This document shows, piece by piece, positions 40,517-44,146 of a stretch of DNA of 44,146 nucleotides. The notes beneath the pieces are model-generated. The model was not told where the DNA came from. It worked only from the letters and a program-made list of their open reading frames with translations, and did no database searches. Made by a program: the position numbers and the translations under genes. Source of the DNA: JAFGMR01 sp964632755 (GTDB lineage Archaea > Halobacteriota > Methanosarcinia > Methanotrichales > Methanotrichaceae); NCBI GenBank assembly GCA_964632755.1, contig CAZWDT010000015.1, positions 1 to 44,146 on the forward strand. Reading direction: 5' to 3'. The first letter of the stretch is position 1, and the number at the start of each line of letters is the position of its first letter.

Positions 40517-40666
40517 CTACTTCTTGAACTCAGTATAACCGCATCTGCCGCAGCTGAGCCGATTGGCGTGCTCTGCCAGGAAGATGCCGTTTCCGCAGCG
40601 AGGACAGACCGGCTTTCTGCCCTTGATGGCATCGCCGCTGATCTGATAGTAAGTGTGAATGGCCAT
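40517..40666 (-). CDS. rps27ae: Small ribosomal subunit protein eS31 (S27Ae)
   Basis: A 49-residue zinc-binding 30S protein, too short for many ORF lists. It reads MAIHTYYQISGD, then KPVCPRCGNGIFLAEH and RLSCGRCGYTEFKK; the two CxxC pairs form the zinc ribbon. It follows S24e in the standard archaeal order. Confidence 0.95.
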   Translation of the reverse strand: MAIHTYYQISGDAIKGRKPVCPRCGNGIFLAEHANRLSCGRCGYTEFKK

Positions 40667-40668
40667 CC

Positions 40669-40968
40669 TTAGCCCTCCACTTCAGCCTTGACCGTGAAAT
40701 CGTTCCTGGCCACTATGTGTGGATTCTCCACTTCCTTCTTCCTCTCCTCGGTCTCGTAGATCTTGGCATAGCCGATGGTCTCGCGTTTGCCAAACTCGGT
40801 CTTCAAGCTATCGACAACCACAAGCCCCATATTGGAGTTCATGGTGGCAGCGATCCTCTCGACTACGCTCTTTCGGGAAGGTGTGGCCGTATCGTGATCG
40901 ATCCTGAAGCGGATCTCTCGACGCTTCAGCATGGGGTTCACCTTCTCCTCGATGATACTAATCTCCAT
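40669..40968 (-). CDS. rps24e: Small ribosomal subunit protein eS24 (S24e)
   Basis: A 99-residue 30S protein with the family core EEKVNPMLKRREIRFRIDHDTATPSRKSVVERIAA, LVVVDSLKTEFGKRETIGYAKIY and a C-terminal strand. I chose ATG 40968: GGAGG lies seven bases upstream, whereas ATG 40974 is too close to it. It overlaps the end of the dephospho-CoA kinase region and precedes S27Ae. Confidence 0.95.
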   Translation of the reverse strand: MEISIIEEKVNPMLKRREIRFRIDHDTATPSRKSVVERIAATMNSNMGLVVVDSLKTEFGKRETIGYAKIYETEERKKEVENPHIVARNDFTVKAEVEG

Positions 40969-40970
40969 GA

Positions 40971-41501
40971 TCATTCCTCCGCAATCATCCTATCCATAAG
41001 CTCTTTGATGTAATCCTTCTTCTCAATCGTCACGGAGACGAGAACGCTCCCCTCCCCTGGCTGACCATAAACCACGGCCGATCCCAGCGGAGCGTGAAGT
41101 ATCACAGGGAGAGTCGCTAGATCCTCCTCCCCGTTCACAACAATCTTAAGCCTCTCGTCCCCCAACAAAGCCACCCGTATCATCTCGATCAGCTCATTGC
41201 TGAGGGTTGCCGGAGGGTTATCGACCTCCAGCGTTCGATAGGATGGCTGGCTAATGCCATCCCTCACGTGATCGGGAGCGGGCTTCCTCTTCGTCCTGTG
41301 ATCCACGATGATAAGGTCCGGCTCAATTCCGCCCTCTAGCAGGTAGTAGGCGGTTATATCCCCTACCGCGAGCACCTTCGTTGCCCTTCTCAATTTTTGG
41401 GCCATCGCCTCGATGCATTCCAGGCCGTCTCCCCGATAGAGCTCTCCGAGGGGGCGCTTCAGCTCCTCCCTGAGATCGTCGGGCAGCTTCAGGGATCTCA
41501 A
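40971..41501 (-). CDS. GTP-dependent dephospho-CoA kinase
   Basis: The archaeal DUF359-family enzyme that phosphorylates dephospho-CoA with GTP, completing coenzyme A synthesis. The 176 residues show KVLAVGDITAYYLLEGGIEPDLIIVDHRTKRKP, an RTLEVDNPPATLSNELIEMI segment and NGEEDLATLPVILHAPLGSAVVYGQPGEG, all family signatures. The TTG start is one base after the Spt4 stop. Confidence 0.92.
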   Translation of the reverse strand: MRSLKLPDDLREELKRPLGELYRGDGLECIEAMAQKLRRATKVLAVGDITAYYLLEGGIEPDLIIVDHRTKRKPAPDHVRDGISQPSYRTLEVDNPPATLSNELIEMIRVALLGDERLKIVVNGEEDLATLPVILHAPLGSAVVYGQPGEGSVLVSVTIEKKDYIKELMDRMIAEE

Positions 41502-41502
41502 G

Positions 41503-41688
41503 CTATCGCACCTTCAAGGCGTACCTGCCGGGAAGGGTTATGCCTAGCTTGTTCGCGACGGTGGAGCCCTTGGGATCGAGCACCACCACATATCCCGACC
41601 AGTCCTTGCTCAGGGCAGATGAGCCGCATATGGGGCATATCAGGCCTTCCACGATCCTGTGGCATTCCCGGCAGGCGTTCTCCGTCAT
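41503..41688 (-). CDS. spt4: Transcription elongation factor Spt4
   Basis: A 61-residue zinc protein that pairs with Spt5 to promote RNA polymerase processivity (older name RNA polymerase subunit E''). It has ACRECHRIVEGLICPICG with two CxxC pairs, then SKDWSGYVVVLDPKGSTVANKLGITLPG, the typical fold. It overlaps rpoE by four bases. Confidence 0.95.
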   Translation of the reverse strand: MTENACRECHRIVEGLICPICGSSALSKDWSGYVVVLDPKGSTVANKLGITLPGRYALKVR

Positions 41689-42251
41689 TTGACCTCCCCA
41701 TGCTCAATCTTCCGAGCTCCTTCCAGCCACTCGAGCTTTCCTAGACCAGTCTGTCTCATGGTAAGGCCTATCTTGCTGTCGCGGGGATCCTTCTCGTTCA
41801 GGCTGACGGCTATGATCCTTGCCCGAACCTTGTCCCCTTCCACGAGCGACTTATTGGACTCCTTGCTCACCAGCCGCGCGTTCTTCTCATCGTAGGATAT
41901 GTACTCGTTGGTTATCTGGCTGACGTGAAGGAGGCCGTCGAAGGGCCCAACGCTCAGAAAAGCCCCGAACTTCACGATCTCCACAACCTCTCCCTCGATG
42001 ATCTCTTGCATCTCCGGCTTGTAGACGATCGCATGAAAGATCACATCGTAATATATGGCGCCGTCGCCGGCCAGGATCCTGCCTTCGCCGACATGCTCCA
42101 CCCCCAATATGGCAACCATTGCCCCGAGGGTCTTGTCAACCCTGGCCTCATACTTATTACGAAGGGCCAGCTCCACCGCCTCCGGCAAGGGTGCACCCAT
42201 CTGATCCGGGGGGATCCTGACAACTGCCCCCAGCTTCATCCTCTTGTACAT
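41685..42251 (-). CDS. rpoE: DNA-directed RNA polymerase subunit E' (Rpo7)
   Basis: The Rpb7-like stalk subunit of archaeal RNA polymerase, which binds nascent RNA and aids promoter opening. The 188 residues contain the N-terminal tip domain (VVRIPPDQMGAPLPEAVELALRNKYEARVDKTLGA) and an S1 domain (EIVKFGAFLSVGPFDGLLHVSQI, NKSLVEGDKVRARIIAVSLN). It is followed by Spt4 with a four-base overlap, and preceded by the PIN nuclease gene. Confidence 0.95.
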   Translation of the reverse strand: MYKRMKLGAVVRIPPDQMGAPLPEAVELALRNKYEARVDKTLGAMVAILGVEHVGEGRILAGDGAIYYDVIFHAIVYKPEMQEIIEGEVVEIVKFGAFLSVGPFDGLLHVSQITNEYISYDEKNARLVSKESNKSLVEGDKVRARIIAVSLNEKDPRDSKIGLTMRQTGLGKLEWLEGARKIEHGEVK

Positions 42252-42635
42252 TCAGAACTCCTTCCGCATAGCGATATCAAGATACCGGCACTGGCGCAAG
42301 TATACCACGGTGATGCCTCTACTTAATAACCTTTTCTTAAGCAGCTTATCGTTCGTAAAGACCGCCGCCCCTTGATCCAAGGCGAGCTCCAGAAGGACGG
42401 AATCGGCGTCCCCCCTCCCCTCCACCATCTGACAACCTTTGATCAGGCCAAGGGCAACTTTCGCTGCGACCTTATCCCTGCCCCTCTTGGCATTCCTTGA
42501 GACCGCCTCCAACTCCTCTGCAACCGCCCGAGGCACCAGGAACTCCAGATAACCATGCCGCTCTAGCTCGGAGAATATATCCACCCCGAACTGCTCCGGG
42601 ACCATGAGGGCGTTTGTGTCGAGGAGCACCTTCAA
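42252..42635 (-). CDS. PIN-domain nuclease (Fcf1/Utp23-like)
   Basis: A 127-residue PIN-domain protein of the archaeal COG1412 family, related to the rRNA-processing nucleases Fcf1/Utp23. Acidic metal-binding residues are visible: LLDTNALMVPEQFGVDIF (first Asp), AVAEELEAVS, GRGDADSVLLELAL (Asp pair) and AAVFTNDKLLKKRL (final Asp). It probably trims rRNA precursors. It sits in the conserved cluster between aIF2-gamma and rpoE, adjacent to the latter. Confidence 0.88.
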   Translation of the reverse strand: MKVLLDTNALMVPEQFGVDIFSELERHGYLEFLVPRAVAEELEAVSRNAKRGRDKVAAKVALGLIKGCQMVEGRGDADSVLLELALDQGAAVFTNDKLLKKRLLSRGITVVYLRQCRYLDIAMRKEF

Positions 42636-42691
42636 ACTTCAGCCACCGCCTTTTCTCCGAGGGATATCCATTCGAGATCGGTCCCGCCTCT

Positions 42692-43921
42692 TCATTCTTG
42701 TATAGTCCCAACGCCGATGAGCCTCCACCTGGCGCCGATCCGCCGGCTTACGGCAACCCTGTCACCCACATCGGCGCAGACGGGCCTCTTGAGCTGGACC
42801 TGGACCAGGCCACCATCCCTCGCGCTTGAGACGACTCCGACGGTCGTCGCCGTTCCAACGTTGAGCATCAATGGCTCGCTCGTATGGATGGGCTCGACGA
42901 GGGATTCGTCGCTCACGCCAACCACCCGCTCGAGAAGCTGCATCTTCATGAGGAATGCATCCCAGACGGGGGGGAGCTTTCCGGGCTCTCCAAGCACCTG
43001 TCCGACAAGCGTATCGCTCTTGGTCATGGTGGGGTCGAGCTGGGTTCCGACCCCGATCAGACCTCCTGGGACGACCTCCTCTTGGGCCTCCCCTCCGGCC
43101 TGGAGGCGGGTTGTCTTGGTCTGTATCGATATCCACTGCTTGCGGCCCTCGGCCTCCACCAGCCGCCCGGGGCAGATCTCGACTAGCTCCCCCGGTTTCA
43201 GGAGGCCTTGGATGAGCGATCCGCCAACGACGCCGCCCATGAGCTTCTCCGGCGTTGCCCCTGGACGATTGACATCGAAGGACCTGGCGATCTGGAGCAG
43301 TGCGGGCTTCTCCACATCCCTCTCCGGCGTTGGGATTACCTCCTCGATGGCCTTGATCACCATATCGATGTTGATGTTCTGCTGGGCGGAGATGGGGATG
43401 ATTGGAGCGTTCTCGGCTACCGTCCCCTTGACGAAGCTCTTTATCTGATTGTAGTGCTCGACAACCTGCTCTCGGGATATGAGGTCGATCTTGTTCTGGA
43501 CGATCACAATCTTCTTAATCCCTACGATGTTCAGGGCCATCAGGTGCTCCTTGGTCTGAGGCTGGGGACATGGCTCGTTTGCTGAGATCACAAGCACCGC
43601 CCCGTCCATGATGGCAGCTCCGCATAGCATCGTTGCCATCAGCGTCTCGTGGCCCGGAGAGTCCACGAATGATACAGTCCGCAAAACATCGGTCTCCGCG
43701 CCACATTGCGAACACAACTGGTCGACCGTATAGCAGTCAGGCTCCTGACAGTTGGGACACTTCCTGAAGGTGGCATCGGCGTAGCCTAGCCTGATCGATA
43801 TCCCTCGCTTGAGCTCCTCGCTATGCTGATCTGTCCAGACCCCCGATAACGCCCTGACAAGCGTCGTCTTTCCATGATCGACATGGCCCACCATGCCAAT
43901 ATTAACTTCCGGCTTCGGCAA
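42692..43921 (-). CDS. Translation initiation factor aIF2 gamma
   Basis: GTP-binding subunit of aIF2, which brings initiator Met-tRNA to the small subunit. The 409 residues have the P-loop GMVGHVDHGKTTL, a zinc knuckle CPNCQEPDC...CSQCG, VSFVDSPGHETLMATMLCG (DxxG), NKID (IVQNKIDLI) and a SAQQNINIDMVIKAI segment. The start is TTG 43921, with GGAG eight to nine bases upstream; the family begins at this residue. A TATA box lies 45-55 bases upstream. Confidence 0.97.
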   Translation of the reverse strand: MPKPEVNIGMVGHVDHGKTTLVRALSGVWTDQHSEELKRGISIRLGYADATFRKCPNCQEPDCYTVDQLCSQCGAETDVLRTVSFVDSPGHETLMATMLCGAAIMDGAVLVISANEPCPQPQTKEHLMALNIVGIKKIVIVQNKIDLISREQVVEHYNQIKSFVKGTVAENAPIIPISAQQNINIDMVIKAIEEVIPTPERDVEKPALLQIARSFDVNRPGATPEKLMGGVVGGSLIQGLLKPGELVEICPGRLVEAEGRKQWISIQTKTTRLQAGGEAQEEVVPGGLIGVGTQLDPTMTKSDTLVGQVLGEPGKLPPVWDAFLMKMQLLERVVGVSDESLVEPIHTSEPLMLNVGTATTVGVVSSARDGGLVQVQLKRPVCADVGDRVAVSRRIGARWRLIGVGTIQE

Positions 43922-43965
43922 TTCGAGATCTCCTATAATGGTGACGGCCCTAGCTTGGATGGGCC

Positions 43966-43975
43966 ATTATATAAG
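43966..43975 (-). promoter_or_regulatory. TATA box of the aIF2-gamma cluster
   Basis: On the minus strand CTTATATAAT, about 50 bases before TTG 43921, is a canonical archaeal TATA element. It probably drives the aIF2-gamma to S27Ae operon. Confidence 0.6.
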
Positions 43976-44026
43976 TACTTCAGGGTCAATTCAAGCCTTA
44001 GGCTATTTAAGTTTGTCCTCCGATCT

Positions 44027-44146
44027 TCATCCATATCCCCAGTCCGCCTCCCTCAGGCGGCATTCGATCTCCCTTTCGAGCAGAACGTATGCGTGACTAC
44101 TCCCCCGAATGAATTCGGGGGCATCTAGGTTGTATCCCAACCAAGG
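44027..44146 (-). CDS. C-terminal end of an unrecognised gene, partial
   Basis: A stop-free minus-strand frame of 39 codons enters from the right edge and ends at 44027-44029. The peptide includes LGYNLDAPEFIRGSSHAYVL and EIECRLREADWGYG. It resembles real coding sequence and contains two inverted repeats as DNA (44044-44060 and 44102-44121). Family not recognised; the beginning lies outside the window. Confidence 0.35.
   Translation of the reverse strand, partial: PWLGYNLDAPEFIRGSSHAYVLLEREIECRLREADWGYG

Noticed and set aside
44102..44121. Hairpin as a terminator of the aIF2-gamma cluster
   Set aside because: The cluster runs away from it on the minus strand; here it lies upstream of the promoter and probably inside another gene.
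1..44146. CRISPR array or prophage
   Set aside because: No regularly spaced direct repeats, cas genes, integrase or capsid genes were seen in the window.

Overview
Organism. The window reads as chromosomal DNA of a methanogenic euryarchaeon. Two methanogenesis marker families are recognisable (markers 14 and 11), together with archaeal exosome, RNase P, proteasome, thermosome, MCM, DnaG, NMD3, aIF2-gamma and RNA polymerase P/E subunits. Most genes are GC-rich with frequent GTG/TTG starts, and many gene pairs overlap by four bases (ATGA/GTGA/TTGA). A GC-rich Methanosarcinales relative such as Methanothrix/Methanosaeta is my best guess, but that is inference. A run of exactly 100 Ns (37869-37968) marks a scaffold gap, so continuity across it is not proven.

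Layout. 1-5.6 kb: an SpoIIAA-like protein, an orphan TRAP-type solute-binding protein, a TPR protein, MscL with a zinc-ribbon tail, and methanogenesis marker 14 followed by a protein resembling the Fe-S domain of primase large subunit. 5.7-12.6 kb: the archaeal exosome superoperon (L15e, exosome-associated RNA-binding protein, Rpp30, Pop5, proteasome alpha, SBDS, Rrp4, Rrp41, Rrp42, L37Ae, RpoP, Pcc1, prefoldin beta), then tRNA-Arg(UCU) and a CooT-like protein. 13.4-20 kb: a lipoprotein, deoxyhypusine synthase divergent from a bacterial-type arginine decarboxylase preceded by an arginine-rich leader ORF, and an operon of marker 11 with an IorA-like TPP enzyme. 20-30.7 kb is accessory: an AT-rich exported PSDC/PsiD-type decarboxylase, a small HTH regulator, a thermosome subunit, an MFS exporter, a decayed HicBA pair, two MazF-type toxin-antitoxin pairs, and several degraded fragments related to truD and to the marker 11 gene. 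30.8-37.7 kb (minus strand): TruD, Pth2, DnaG, NMD3, DUF424 and MCM. After the gap: a small unknown gene, an NfeD/slipin pair and, on the minus strand, the conserved cluster aIF2-gamma, PIN nuclease, RpoE, Spt4, dephospho-CoA kinase, S24e and S27Ae.

How the genes work together. The core blocks couple translation, RNA processing and degradation, transcription and replication. Deoxyhypusine synthase and arginine decarboxylase plausibly supply and use the polyamine precursor for aIF5A modification. The accessory belt mixes toxin-antitoxin genes, transfer candidates and relic sequences. The observations most worth a second look are the arginine-rich leader ORF of speA, the primase-like Fe-S protein beside marker 14, the exported decarboxylase, the repeated truD/marker 11 relics, and a probable AUA start for nfeD.
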